Shown piece after piece: positions 23,027 through 32,930 of a stretch of 64,000 bases of DNA; positions within the stretch are counted from its first letter, which is position 1; the number at the start of each line of letters is the position of its first letter. The translations under genes and the position numbers were made by a program. The DNA comes from Phytohabitans kaempferiae (lineage in GTDB: Bacteria; Actinomycetota; Actinomycetes; Mycobacteriales; Micromonosporaceae): assembly GCF_042433955.1 (NCBI RefSeq), contig NZ_JBHLUH010000007.1, forward strand, positions 62,001 through 126,000, written 5' to 3'. The notes below the pieces were generated by a model. It saw only the letters and a program-made list of their open reading frames with translations, ran no database searches and was not told the origin of the DNA.

Positions 23027-23883
23027 TGCCGATGCTGGTCGCCACCACCCCCGGTGACGAGGTTGTGCCGCTCGGCCCGACCCTGTCGATCTTCGACCCG
23101 GTGCATATCGGGATCGATGAGTTCGGCCACCCGGTCCGGGTACCGATGATCTACCGCAACATGCTCATCGGTGGCGAGCCGGGAGCGGGTAAGTCCGCGC
23201 TACTCAACGCCGTCGTGGCGCATGCCGCGTTGTCGTTGGACTGCCGGCTGTGCCTGCTGGACGGTAAGCAGGTCGAGTTGGGCCAGTGGCGCCACTGCGC
23301 TGACGCGTTCGTCGGTCCGAGCCTTGACCGGGCGTTGGCGCTGCTGCGCCGTCTGTCGATCATGATGGATCGGCGGTACGCGTACCTGCTGGACTGTGAG
23401 CGACGCAAGATCCAGCCGGCCGACACGTTCACGGCGTATCTGGTCGCGGTCGATGAGATCGCCTACTTCTCGGCCACGGCCGGCAAGAAACAGGAGCGGG
23501 AGGAGTTCTCCTCGCTGCTGCGTGACCTTGTGGCTCGTGGTCGGGCGGTCGGCATCATCGTGGTCGCCGCGACCCAACGCCCCTCGTCGGACATCATCCC
23601 CACGTCGTTGCGGGATTTGTTCGCGTGGCGGTTCGCGGGCCGGTGCACGACCGACTCCTCGTCGGACATCGTGCTCGGTCACGGCTGGGCTGCGCAGGGC
23701 TGGTCCGCCAACACCATTTCCCCGACCAACCCGGGCGCCGGGTTGCTCATCGATGAGGGCGGCACGCCCCGACTGGTCAAGACGGCCTACCTCGATGACG
23801 CCACCTGCGCCGCGATCGCCCGCTACGCGGCCACCCTGCGCGGCACCGTCCGCCAGGCCCAGCCGCTCAAGGCGGTCGCCTAA
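23026..23883 (+). CDS. FtsK/SpoIIIE-type ATPase (TraB motor module)
   Basis: 285 aa without membrane segments. Walker A is GGEPGAGKS (residues 49-57), Walker B LVAVDEIAYF (about 139-148), and VVAATQRPSSDIIPTSLRD is the FtsK-type sensor region. It is about 180 residues shorter than AICE 1 TraB because the membrane half is encoded at 21431-22297. Role: force generation for conjugative DNA transfer. Confidence 0.88.
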   Translation: MPMLVATTPGDEVVPLGPTLSIFDPVHIGIDEFGHPVRVPMIYRNMLIGGEPGAGKSALLNAVVAHAALSLDCRLCLLDGKQVELGQWRHCADAFVGPSLDRALALLRRLSIMMDRRYAYLLDCERRKIQPADTFTAYLVAVDEIAYFSATAGKKQEREEFSSLLRDLVARGRAVGIIVVAATQRPSSDIIPTSLRDLFAWRFAGRCTTDSSSDIVLGHGWAAQGWSANTISPTNPGAGLLIDEGGTPRLVKTAYLDDATCAAIARYAATLRGTVRQAQPLKAVA

Positions 23884-23949
23884 CCACCCATCCCTAGACC
23901 CCCGGAATCCCGGGACGGAAACACACCCAAATTGAAGGAGGGCCATCAC

Positions 23950-24327
23950 ATGGCCAAGCCCTACCTGCCGGCCCAGCCGGCACCACGGGTCATCCACTAC
24001 GCCGACCCCGGCAACCCGACCAGCGGCCTCGCGCCGCTGTCGAACCGGGAGCTGGCCATCAAGCGGCAGCGGGACCGGGTCCTGTACGCCCGCTGGGTGG
24101 CCCGTCAGGCCCAGATCGCCGAGCGGGACCGCAAGGTTCGCCGCTTCTGGCTCGGCTTCGGCATCGTCGCCGGCCTGACCGTCGTGGCGGTCATCGCCGG
24201 CGCCGTGGTCGCGGTCGCCTCGCTCGGCCTCGGCCTGATCCTCGCGATCCCGGCCGTGCTCCTGCTCCTGGGCGGCCTCGCGGTCGGCGGCCACAAGTGC
24301 GTGACCGTCGTGCAGCACTGGCACTGA
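23950..24327 (+). CDS. Two-helix membrane protein of the transfer operon
   Basis: 125 aa, ATG at 23950 with GGAGGG upstream. A basic N-terminal half (NRELAIKRQRDRVLYARWVA) precedes two hydrophobic helices (GIVAGLTVVAVIAGAVVAVA, LGLILAIPAVLLLLGGLAVG). The layout is that of small Spd or Tra membrane proteins. No specific family known. Confidence 0.75.
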   Translation: MAKPYLPAQPAPRVIHYADPGNPTSGLAPLSNRELAIKRQRDRVLYARWVARQAQIAERDRKVRRFWLGFGIVAGLTVVAVIAGAVVAVASLGLGLILAIPAVLLLLGGLAVGGHKCVTVVQHWH

Positions 24328-24342
24328 CCGGAGGTGCACGAG

Positions 24343-24675
24343 ATGACCACCGATCAGAGCACAGGGCGCCGGGAGTTCTACGCGGCGGTCGCGTTGACTG
24401 ACCTGCCGATGCCGATGCGCATCACGTTCAACACCGACGAAATCCGGATGGTCTTCGACACTCTCGCTGCGGTCCGAATGTGGGCGCAGGCGCTGGGCGT
24501 CGAGGTCCGTACCCGGCACCACGTCGAGGCCAACGAGCAAGCGGCCTACGCGGACGGCACGTTCGCCGGCCACCCCGTGTGGCTGTGCGGCCGCCCGCCG
24601 GCACCGGTAACCGAACCGCCTGTCACCGGCGCGATCCGCGACCGGCTGACGGACCTGGTTCGGGAGGTGGCGTAG
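24343..24675 (+). CDS. Hypothetical protein (AICE 2 operon)
   Basis: 110 aa from an ATG at 24343 with GGAGG at 8 bases. Segments EFYAAVALTDLPMPMRITFN and LAAVRMWAQALGVEVRTRHH suggest a small alpha/beta fold. It follows the two-helix membrane gene closely. Function unknown; typical of AICE operon fillers. Confidence 0.65.
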   Translation: MTTDQSTGRREFYAAVALTDLPMPMRITFNTDEIRMVFDTLAAVRMWAQALGVEVRTRHHVEANEQAAYADGTFAGHPVWLCGRPPAPVTEPPVTGAIRDRLTDLVREVA

Positions 24676-24679
24676 ACCG

Positions 24680-24799
24680 ATGCGCATCGACAGGTACCGC
24701 TATCGCGGCCGGCACCGTCGCCTCGCGACGACGCCGCGCCGCCTGTCCCGGCCCAACGTCACGGGCCTTCGCCGGTCGGACTTCGCGCTGGCCGCGTAG
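24680..24799 (+). CDS. Very small basic protein
   Basis: 39 aa starting MRIDRYRYRGRHRRLATTPR, highly basic, in the 240-base gap between two operon genes. The start lies 4 bases after the previous stop, with GGAGG 13 bases upstream. It could be a nucleic-acid-binding peptide or a chance frame. Confidence 0.35.
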   Translation: MRIDRYRYRGRHRRLATTPRRLSRPNVTGLRRSDFALAA

Positions 24800-24916
24800 C
24801 CGACCGATCCCATCCCTACTGGATGGGCCGGCAACACCGGACACAACGCCCTGGAAAGCGATCCGGCGCGGCCGACCCAAACACCGATCCCTCTTCCAAC
24901 GAAAGGAGGCGGCGTA

Positions 24917-25570
24917 ATGCAGCCTACCCAAAACCCGATCGCCGGCATGGTGATCACCCCGGCTGACACCCTGCGGGGTGCGGCCCTGTACCTGATCCGG
25001 CACGGCTGGAATCAGGGTGACCTGTTCGACCGGGCCGTACTGGCCGACCCGGACGTGGCGTTCCCGCCCGCGTGCGGGCTCGGCGCCATCCGGATGGCCA
25101 CGATCGGCTCAGCCGAGGTCATCGCCGACCTGGTGACCGAGGAGGCGGTTGACGCCTTCGACCAGGCGGTGACGGCGTTCGCCGATCACCTGGTGCTGTC
25201 CTACGGCGTCAACGCCGACGTGTGCGACCCGGTCGCGGTGTCGCTGATCGACCAGACGGCCCGGGAGCAGTTGGTGGCCGACTGGAATGACGACTCGTCC
25301 CGGATCGGCTCCCACGTCATCGCTGCCCTGAAGGGTGCCGCTGACGAGTGGGACCGGCTCCACCGGCCGTTGACCTGCTGCGGTCAGCCGATGCGCGAAT
25401 GCGACACCTCCCCGGACGTCTGGGTCTTCCCCGGCGATCCGGTGAAGGTCGAGCGCGTCTACGGCTGCGACGCCTGCAACAGGTGGGAGCACGTCGAGGT
25501 TACCGACGCCGACGAGAAGGACCGCCTGTTCAGCATCGCCATGTCCGGCAACCCGGGCGGTGACGCATGA
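24917..25570 (+). CDS. DUF6197-like protein with zinc-ribbon tail
   Basis: 217 aa from an ATG at 24917 with AAAGGAGG. The N-terminal part (TPADTLRGAALYLIRHGWNQ) resembles actinomycete DUF6197 proteins found on mobile elements. The C-terminal part holds cysteine pairs (TCCGQPMREC and YGCDACNRWE), probably a zinc site. It overlaps the next gene (ATGA). Role unknown. Confidence 0.7.
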   Translation: MQPTQNPIAGMVITPADTLRGAALYLIRHGWNQGDLFDRAVLADPDVAFPPACGLGAIRMATIGSAEVIADLVTEEAVDAFDQAVTAFADHLVLSYGVNADVCDPVAVSLIDQTAREQLVADWNDDSSRIGSHVIAALKGAADEWDRLHRPLTCCGQPMRECDTSPDVWVFPGDPVKVERVYGCDACNRWEHVEVTDADEKDRLFSIAMSGNPGGDA

Positions 25571-25791
25571 GCACCGGTCTGGACTGGAAGCCGGCGCGGC
25601 TGATCGACACCGGTGACGTGATCGTCGGTGACGGTGGCCGGTTCGAGGTCGCCGAGTGGGACCCGACGATGCCGTGTGTCCGCATCGTGATGACGCTGGT
25701 CGACCTGGCCAGCGGTCGCGAGTTCGAGTACACGGCCCGCTGGGACGACGAGTACGCGGTCGCACCCCGAACCCTGGGGGTGGCCGGATGA
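25567..25791 (+). CDS. Hypothetical small beta-rich protein
   Basis: 74 aa, coupled to its neighbours by ATGA overlaps at both ends. Sequence such as ARLIDTGDVIVGDGGRFEVA and SGREFEYTARWDDEYAV predicts a small beta barrel, with no cysteines. It is part of the AICE 2 transfer operon. Confidence 0.65.
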   Translation: MSTGLDWKPARLIDTGDVIVGDGGRFEVAEWDPTMPCVRIVMTLVDLASGREFEYTARWDDEYAVAPRTLGVAG

Positions 25792-26093
25792 GCAAGAACA
25801 CCGTCAAGCCCGGCTTGACGCGCAACCGCCGTAACCGGCGCACCCGTGGCCGGATGTGGCCGCGGGTGGCCCGGCTGGTGCTCCGGTTCCTGACCGGCCG
25901 CCCGCTGGACGGACGCCGCCACTCCAATGGCACGTTCTGGCGTGCCGGTACCCGCCGGGTCGGCTACCCGCCCTACCTGTTCACGTGGGGCTGGTGGAAC
26001 CTCGCGGCTGGCTGGCAACGCGCCACGGTCCGTCTGCTCGCCACGTTCCTCACGGCACTGGCCGTGTGGACGCTCGTGGGGGTGGTCGCATGA
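25788..26093 (+). CDS. Basic membrane-associated hypothetical protein
   Basis: 101 aa. A very basic N-terminus (KNTVKPGLTRNRRNRRTRGR) is followed by an aromatic middle and one C-terminal membrane helix (LLATFLTALAVWTLVGVVA). The first codons include the 28-base sequence that recurs at 30665-30692. It overlaps the genes on both sides. Confidence 0.65.
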   Translation: MSKNTVKPGLTRNRRNRRTRGRMWPRVARLVLRFLTGRPLDGRRHSNGTFWRAGTRRVGYPPYLFTWGWWNLAAGWQRATVRLLATFLTALAVWTLVGVVA

Positions 26094-26755
26094 CCGCCAT
26101 CCGCAAGCCCGTGCGGCGGAAGCGGCCCGCTGAGCCGGTGGAGAACACCAAGTTCGACGCGTTCGTACGCCGCATCCTGCGGGCCTACGGGCGTCGGGTT
26201 GCCGCCGGTGACATCGAGGCACTTCGGTCCCTGGCGATGTTGTCGTCGGAGGTCGACGCGACCACCCGGCTCGCTGTCGCGGGTCTGAAGAACGGACCAC
26301 ACAAGTATTCGTGGCAGGAGATCGCCGACCGGCTGGGCACGTCCCGGCAGGCAGCGCAGATGCGCTACGGCGACAAACCCGCCACCGGCGGCGCCCTGGA
26401 CCGCCGGCTGATCGAGGCCGGCATGGGTGTCACCGTCGCGACCCTGGTGGAGGTCTTCGCCGACCACCACCCGGGTATCCCGGCCGCCTCGGTCTGTCCC
26501 GGGTGCGGCTTCCGCTACACCGACAAAACCACCGCCTGCCCCAGCTACGCGACGGTCCGGCCGCTGCTGTACCGGCGCCGCAACGAGGACCCACGGGCGG
26601 TCAACCGTTTGACCCCTGACCAGACCGACGACCTGCACGGCCGCAACAACGCACGCAAGCGCGCGGCGGCACGGCAGGCGCCCTACCAGGCACCGCCTCC
26701 GCCCAGCGCGATCCCGAACCTGTTCAACCAGCGCGAAACGGAGACCGTGCCATGA
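26090..26755 (+). CDS. Helix-turn-helix protein of the AICE 2 operon
   Basis: 221 aa. A sigma-region-4-like helix-turn-helix (YSWQEIADRLGTSRQAAQMR) lies near residues 73-92. A zinc-knuckle-like CPGCGFRYTDKTTAC follows at about 137-151. The tail is basic and proline-rich. It may regulate the operon or act in DNA processing. Overlaps of 4 bases join it to both neighbours. Confidence 0.7.
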   Translation: MTAIRKPVRRKRPAEPVENTKFDAFVRRILRAYGRRVAAGDIEALRSLAMLSSEVDATTRLAVAGLKNGPHKYSWQEIADRLGTSRQAAQMRYGDKPATGGALDRRLIEAGMGVTVATLVEVFADHHPGIPAASVCPGCGFRYTDKTTACPSYATVRPLLYRRRNEDPRAVNRLTPDQTDDLHGRNNARKRAAARQAPYQAPPPPSAIPNLFNQRETETVP

Positions 26756-26967
26756 CCAACGAATACCGGTACCTGATCGGCTACATCAGCCCGAGTAACG
26801 GCGGCATCCGCTACGGCGCGATCGACGTCGGCCGGACTGAGCCGATTCTCTCGGCCGACGACGTCCGTCACGTTCAGCGGGACCTGCGGGAGCACCTGCG
26901 GGACCCGAACGTGGTCGTGATGTCGTTCAGCCTCTACGCCGACCCGGCCTCTCCGGACGGGCGGTGA
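26752..26967 (+). CDS. Hypothetical small protein
   Basis: 71 aa. YRYLIGYISPSNGGIRYGAI and PNVVVMSFSLYADPASPDG form a small alpha/beta protein. It starts with an ATGA overlap and ends 6 bases before SpdB. Unrecognised. Confidence 0.65.
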   Translation: MTNEYRYLIGYISPSNGGIRYGAIDVGRTEPILSADDVRHVQRDLREHLRDPNVVVMSFSLYADPASPDGR

Positions 26968-26973
26968 ACGGCC

Positions 26974-28035
26974 GTGTCCACCAACAAGCCAACCACCGGT
27001 GAGCCCCGGCTCGCCTCGGTCGCCTCATGGGCGGTCCTGGCGGCCTCGTTCGGCCTGTCCGCTACCACCTGGGTAGCCCTGGCCGTGCTGGCCGGGTTCA
27101 CCGCAACCGCATCCCTGTTCGGGCTCACGCTGCACATGGCGTGGCTGATGCCGGTCGCGGTCGACGGCTACGTCGTCGTCGCGCTGGTGCTGTGGATGTC
27201 ACCCGTCCCCGAGAAAGTCGCCAAGTTCGCCAAGTGGAACACCTACGGTGCGGCCGGTATCGGTATCGCCGCTCAGTCGGCCTACCACCTGCTGCACACC
27301 GCATCCATCACCGATGAAGTCTGGCGCGTCGTGCTGGCCGCGATCGTCGGCGCACTGCCACCGGCCGTTGCCGGCTTGGCCGTGCACATGCGCGCCCTGA
27401 TCCGCCGGGAAAGCAACACCAAGCCCGGCACCATACCCGCGCCGTCGTCACCGACGACCCACGGCATCAACCAACCGTCCACCATCGACACCGTTCCGGC
27501 GACTCCGGTCACCGGCACGCCTACTCAACCATCCATCTCGGACAGTCGACCGAAGGCCGCTCCGGTGCCGAACCTGGTGCCGGTCGTGGTCAAGGTTCCG
27601 GCCGGACCGGTACCGACCCCGGCGACCGTCGCTGCCCGGCTCGCCAAGACACCGACCACTAGCCCGACTGATCCGGCGCCCGTGCCGGCAAAGTCTGCCC
27701 CACCTGCGCGTAAGCCCCGACCGCACCACCCGGCGGCCACGTCAGAGAGGTTGGCACCGTCCACCACCGACACCCCTGTCACCGAGTCGGACCGTGCACA
27801 ACTCACCCTGCCCGTGGTCCCCGCCGACGTGCTCGCAAAGGCTGACCGCGTAGCCCGGCAGTACCGCACCGAACACGGAACCCCGATCACCGCCGGGCAA
27901 CTGGCCGTGCGTCTGAAGGTGACCTCCGAGGAAGCGGCGCAAGCCCTGGCCGTACTCGACCTCGGCCCGAACACCCCAACCAAACCCGCACCGACCGTCA
28001 ACGGCAACCGCCCCAAGGGTGGCCCGACCCGGTGA
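26974..28035 (+). CDS. spdB: SpdB-like DUF2637 membrane protein (AICE 2)
   Basis: 353 aa from a GTG at 26974. Four hydrophobic helices in the first 130 residues (VALAVLAGFTATASLFGLTL, LMPVAVDGYVVVALVLWM, AAGIGIAAQSAYHLL, VLAAIVGALPPAVAGLAVHM) match DUF2637. A long Pro/Thr-rich linker then leads to a C-terminal winged-helix-like domain (HGTPITAGQLAVRLKVTSEE). It is about 120 residues longer than the AICE 1 homologue because of the linker. It acts in intramycelial spread. Confidence 0.82.
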   Translation: MSTNKPTTGEPRLASVASWAVLAASFGLSATTWVALAVLAGFTATASLFGLTLHMAWLMPVAVDGYVVVALVLWMSPVPEKVAKFAKWNTYGAAGIGIAAQSAYHLLHTASITDEVWRVVLAAIVGALPPAVAGLAVHMRALIRRESNTKPGTIPAPSSPTTHGINQPSTIDTVPATPVTGTPTQPSISDSRPKAAPVPNLVPVVVKVPAGPVPTPATVAARLAKTPTTSPTDPAPVPAKSAPPARKPRPHHPAATSERLAPSTTDTPVTESDRAQLTLPVVPADVLAKADRVARQYRTEHGTPITAGQLAVRLKVTSEEAAQALAVLDLGPNTPTKPAPTVNGNRPKGGPTR

Positions 28036-28900
28036 CTGTCTCGACGCTGACCGTCGTACCCCAAGCATCCGCTTGGGGTACGGCCCCGTGCGCCGAGCCA
28101 ACCAGCTTCTACCTCGGCACCCACATGCCGCACTGGCTCACCCTGCCCACGGTGCGGGTGCCGCTGTTCGTCTCCGACCGGCGGCTACGCCGCTACCGCA
28201 CCCTGCCCCACGCAAACACCATGTGGGCGCTGGACTCCGGCGGCTTCACCGAACTGTCCCGCTACGGCACCTGGGACCACGGCCCCACCCCGACCGCTTA
28301 CGTCGCTCAGATCCGCCGCTACCGCGACCAGATCGGCCGACTCGCCTGGGCAGCCCCGCAGGACTGGATGTGCGAACCGGCCATCCTCGCCAAAACCCGG
28401 CTCACCATCGCCGACCACCAAGACCGGACGGTCGCCAACTACCTGCGGCTGCGCGAGCTGGCGCCGGAGCTGCCCATCATCCCCGTCGTGCAGGGCTGGT
28501 CCACCGGTGACTACCTGCGCTGCGTCGACCGGTACACCGCCCACGGCGTCGACCTCACCCAATCGGCGCTGGTGGGTGTCGGGTCGGTGTGCCGTCGCCA
28601 GTCCACCAACCAGGTCAAGGACATCCTGACCGCGCTGCACCGAACCGGCCTCACCCGACTGCATGGCTTCGGCGTCAAAACCCTCGGCCTCGCTCGCTAC
28701 GCCGAACTGCTCACCTCGGCCGACTCGATGGCCTGGAGCCGGGAAGCACGCAACCGCCCACCCCTACCCGGCTGCCGGCACCGCTCGTGCGCCAACTGCC
28801 CCCGCTACGGCATCCAATGGCACGGCACCGTCCTGGCCACCATCGACCACGCGACCGCACGCCCGACCCTGTTCGGCCCCTCGCTCGCCGGGTGGGCCGC

Positions 28901-28904
<4 letters not shown>
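28032..28904 (+). CDS. TGT/DpdA-like protein (candidate DNA or tRNA guanine exchange enzyme)
   Basis: 290 aa from a GTG at 28032 overlapping spdB. Motifs follow the tRNA-guanine transglycosylase TIM barrel: ALDSGGFTEL (D68, cf. TGT DSGGF/Y), PQDWMCEP, IPVVQGW, ALVGVGSVCRR, HGFGVKTLGL, and ADSMAW (D231, possible nucleophile). A Cys cluster (C248, C253, C256) with H264 resembles the TGT zinc site. This group includes DpdA proteins that insert 7-deazaguanines into DNA. No preQ0 pathway genes are nearby. The next gene overlaps by ATGA. Confidence 0.75.
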
Positions 28905-30649
<1,745 letters not shown>

Positions 30650-30664
30650 GACCGACCCGCGTTC

Positions 30665-30692
30665 GCAAGAACACCGTCAAGCCCACCTTGAC
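30665..30692 (+). repeat. 28-base repeat with inverted GTCAAG/CTTGAC
   Basis: 26 of 28 bases match 25792-25819. Both copies contain an inverted repeat (CGTCAAG-CCCGG-CTTGACG at 25802-25820; GTCAAG-CCCAC-CTTGAC at 30676-30692). Here it lies in the 72-base gap between rep and xis, so a regulatory or processing role is possible. Confidence 0.5.
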
Positions 30693-30721
30693 ACCAAACC
30701 GCGCGAGGAGGATAGGGCGCC

Positions 30722-31075
30722 ATGACCGGCACAACCCCACCCGGTGACTGCTTCTACCGGCCCGCAGAGGTCGCCCGGAAGCTGCGCTGTTCTGAGTGGT
30801 GGGTCAGGGAACAGGCTCGGCGTCGCCGTATCCCGTACCGCTGGATCGGTGGTAGCTACCTGTTCACAGACGAGGACATCGCCGAGATCAGCCGCTTGTT
30901 CAAGGTCGAACCGACTGCGTCCGTGCCGGTGATTCCCGCACCACGACGCTCGCCGGAGCAACCGTCCAGTGTGGAGATAGCGGCGGAGTCTAGTCGGCCG
31001 AGTGGGCGGCTGACGGCTCGCGTACCGCGTCGGGCGCGCGCCAGCGCAACGCAAGAACACAGAGAGGGGAGGTAG
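30722..31075 (+). CDS. xis: Excisionase (Xis) of AICE 2
   Basis: 117 aa from an ATG at 30722 with GAGGAGGATAGGG upstream. The core FYRPAEVARKLRCSEWWVRE, RRIPYRWIGGSYLFTDEDI is the HTH_17/MerR-type excisionase fold. A basic, low-complexity tail of about 50 residues follows. The integrase gene begins 3 bases later. Same order as in AICE 1. Confidence 0.85.
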   Translation: MTGTTPPGDCFYRPAEVARKLRCSEWWVREQARRRRIPYRWIGGSYLFTDEDIAEISRLFKVEPTASVPVIPAPRRSPEQPSSVEIAAESSRPSGRLTARVPRRARASATQEHREGR

Positions 31076-31078
31076 CCG

Positions 31079-32599
31079 ATGGGATACGCGGAAAAGCGCG
31101 GCGACTACTGGCGCGGCCGATACAAGATCGCGTCCGGCAAGTACGGCACCGTCAAGAACGAGGCTGGCGCGGTCATCCGCTTCCGCACCCGGCGAGAGGC
31201 AGAGCAAGCTGCCAACGACGCGGAGGCCAAGGTACGCGCCGGAACCTCGCGCAACCCGAGTGCGGGCCGGATCACCTTCGGCGAGTACGTGAACCGCTGG
31301 TACGCCGCGCAGGATCTCGCGCTGTCGACTATGCAGAACTACCGACGACACATCGAGGAGCACCTACTACCGGAGTTCGAACCGGTGCCCGTGAGGGACA
31401 TCCTGGATGTTGACGTCATCGCATGGGAGCGGAAGGAGCGGGCGGCCGGCTACGCGGAGTCGAGCATCAGAACTTGGCGATCCACGCTTCATCTGATCCT
31501 CGCCGATGCGGTGGCGGAAGGGCTCCGGGAGTCCAACCCGGCGTCCCGCCGTCGCGGTCGCGGCAAGCGGGCCGGTCGCTCCCGCACCCGGGCGCCGGAG
31601 AAGACGGTCACTACGGCGCTCGGCATTCTGCTCATCGCAGAGCGGGCGGCTCTGCTGTCCGGCCGTGATGACGAGTTCGTCGCGGTGGTGCTGGCCGGAT
31701 TCACCGGCCTGCGGTGGGGTGAGCTGGTCGGCCTGGAGACCGGGTACGCCCGCACGGGCGGCATCCGGGTGGAGTGGCAGCTCTACGAACTGGACACGGG
31801 CGAGCTGCACCGGTGCCCACCGAAGGACGACTCGTACCGCACCATCGACACACCGGACTGGCTCGCCCGGCTGGTGGCCGAGCACATCGCACGCACCCAG
31901 CCGAAGCCCTGCCCGTGCCATGAACTGACCTACGTGTTCAGCGGTCATCGGCCACCCAACGGGGCGGCTCGCCGGCCCGGGGCGACGCTGGTCGACGTAG
32001 CGCGACTGGCGGGCGTCTCCCCCGCTACCGCCTCGGCGGCGCTCAACCACCCGGAGGTTGTGGCCACGGAGACGCACGAGCGGATCGCCAAGGCCATTGC
32101 CGACCTCGGCTATGTGCGGGGCGGCGCGTCCGGGGAGCTGGCCGCGCACTGGCGGCGGTCCAACTTCGCTACCTGGCTGTTCCAGCCGGCGGCAACGGGC
32201 TGGTACCCGACGAAGGGTCAGCGCCTTGCCGTGCGCCCGGTGCCGATCCTCGGCGAACCGTGGCCTGGAATCCCGGTGCGGGGTCGGAACGCGGCCGGCC
32301 GGGCGGATGCCTGCTGGCTACCGATCGCCCGGGGCTTGACTCCGCATGGGCTGCGGCACACGCACAAGACACTCATGGAGGAGCTGGGCACGCCGGGCAA
32401 GCTGATGGACGAGCGGATGGGTCACGCGGACGGCTCGGTCCAGGCGCGGTACTCCCACGTCACGCCGGTGATGCGGCGGCGGCTCCTCGACGGCCTGACC
32501 GGGTCCTGGTCGACGGCGATGGAGGAGCGGCGGACGCTCGCCCCGGGCTCGCCGGTGGCCGTCCTGGACAGACTCCTACGGGAGCGGGGGACGCAGTGA
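31079..32599 (+). CDS. int: Tyrosine integrase with inserted LacI-type helix-turn-helix
   Basis: 506 aa. AP2-like N-terminus (YWRGRYKIASGKYGTVKN), SAM-like core-binding domain (about 65-150), then the catalytic domain: R212 (TGLRWGE), H423 and R426 (HGLRHTH), H449 and nucleophile Y458 (RYSHV). Between the arginine and the HxxR box, residues about 302-347 are a full LacI-type DNA-binding motif (TLVDVARLAGVSPATASAAL, then THERIAKAIADLGYVRG). Usual integrases of this type have about 400-460 residues. It is intact and lies next to the tRNA, so it is probably active. Confidence 0.92.
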   Translation: MGYAEKRGDYWRGRYKIASGKYGTVKNEAGAVIRFRTRREAEQAANDAEAKVRAGTSRNPSAGRITFGEYVNRWYAAQDLALSTMQNYRRHIEEHLLPEFEPVPVRDILDVDVIAWERKERAAGYAESSIRTWRSTLHLILADAVAEGLRESNPASRRRGRGKRAGRSRTRAPEKTVTTALGILLIAERAALLSGRDDEFVAVVLAGFTGLRWGELVGLETGYARTGGIRVEWQLYELDTGELHRCPPKDDSYRTIDTPDWLARLVAEHIARTQPKPCPCHELTYVFSGHRPPNGAARRPGATLVDVARLAGVSPATASAALNHPEVVATETHERIAKAIADLGYVRGGASGELAAHWRRSNFATWLFQPAATGWYPTKGQRLAVRPVPILGEPWPGIPVRGRNAAGRADACWLPIARGLTPHGLRHTHKTLMEELGTPGKLMDERMGHADGSVQARYSHVTPVMRRRLLDGLTGSWSTAMEERRTLAPGSPVAVLDRLLRERGTQ

Positions 32600-32608
32600 C
32601 CACGGTAG

Positions 32609-32631
32609 AGATCGTCTCCCAGAATTCTCCC
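32609..32631 (+). repeat. Candidate arm-type recombinase site, right
   Basis: AGATCGTCTCCCAGAATTCT followed by CCC, 22 of 23 bases as at 17657-17679, 72 bases before the att core and 10 bases after the integrase stop. Position and pairing fit Int or Xis arm sites. Confidence 0.55.
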
Positions 32632-32703
32632 GACACGGCCCGGGAGAGTGAGAAGAGGCCAGGCTGGCTATCTGCCGCATGGCCTCTGAGCTGGGGAAAC
32701 ACG

Positions 32704-32748
32704 TGTGGGCGATACTGGGATCGAACCAGTGACCTCTTCGGTGTGAAC
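32704..32748 (+). repeat. att core within the intact tRNA-Val
   Basis: Third copy of the 45-bp core. Here it is the 3' half of the complete tRNA gene, followed by the 5' half. It is the right end of the tandem array. Confidence 0.95.
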
Positions 32749-32777
32749 GAAGCGCTCTCCCGCTGAGCTAATCGCCC
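32706..32777 (-). tRNA. tRNA-Val (anticodon CAC)
   Basis: 72 nt without encoded CCA. Acceptor GGGCGAT pairs with ATCGCCC; D stem GCTC/GAGC; anticodon stem CTTCG/CGAAG around TTCACAC (anticodon CAC); variable AGGTC; T stem ACTGG/CCAGT around TTCGATC; discriminator A. The 3' half is supplied by AICE 2. Both AICEs use this gene as attachment site. Confidence 0.97.
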
Positions 32778-32930
32778 TCAGCGCGGACGACTGTACCCGA
32801 TCTGCTCCCCGTCGCGCATCTCAGCCCCCCGCGCGTCGCGCTTCCGCTTCGTGCGGAGGACTCGGCGGCAGCCACGGCCGGGCGGAGAAGCGGGGCCGCG
32901 GGCCGCCCAGCCCTCACAGGCCGGGCCGCC

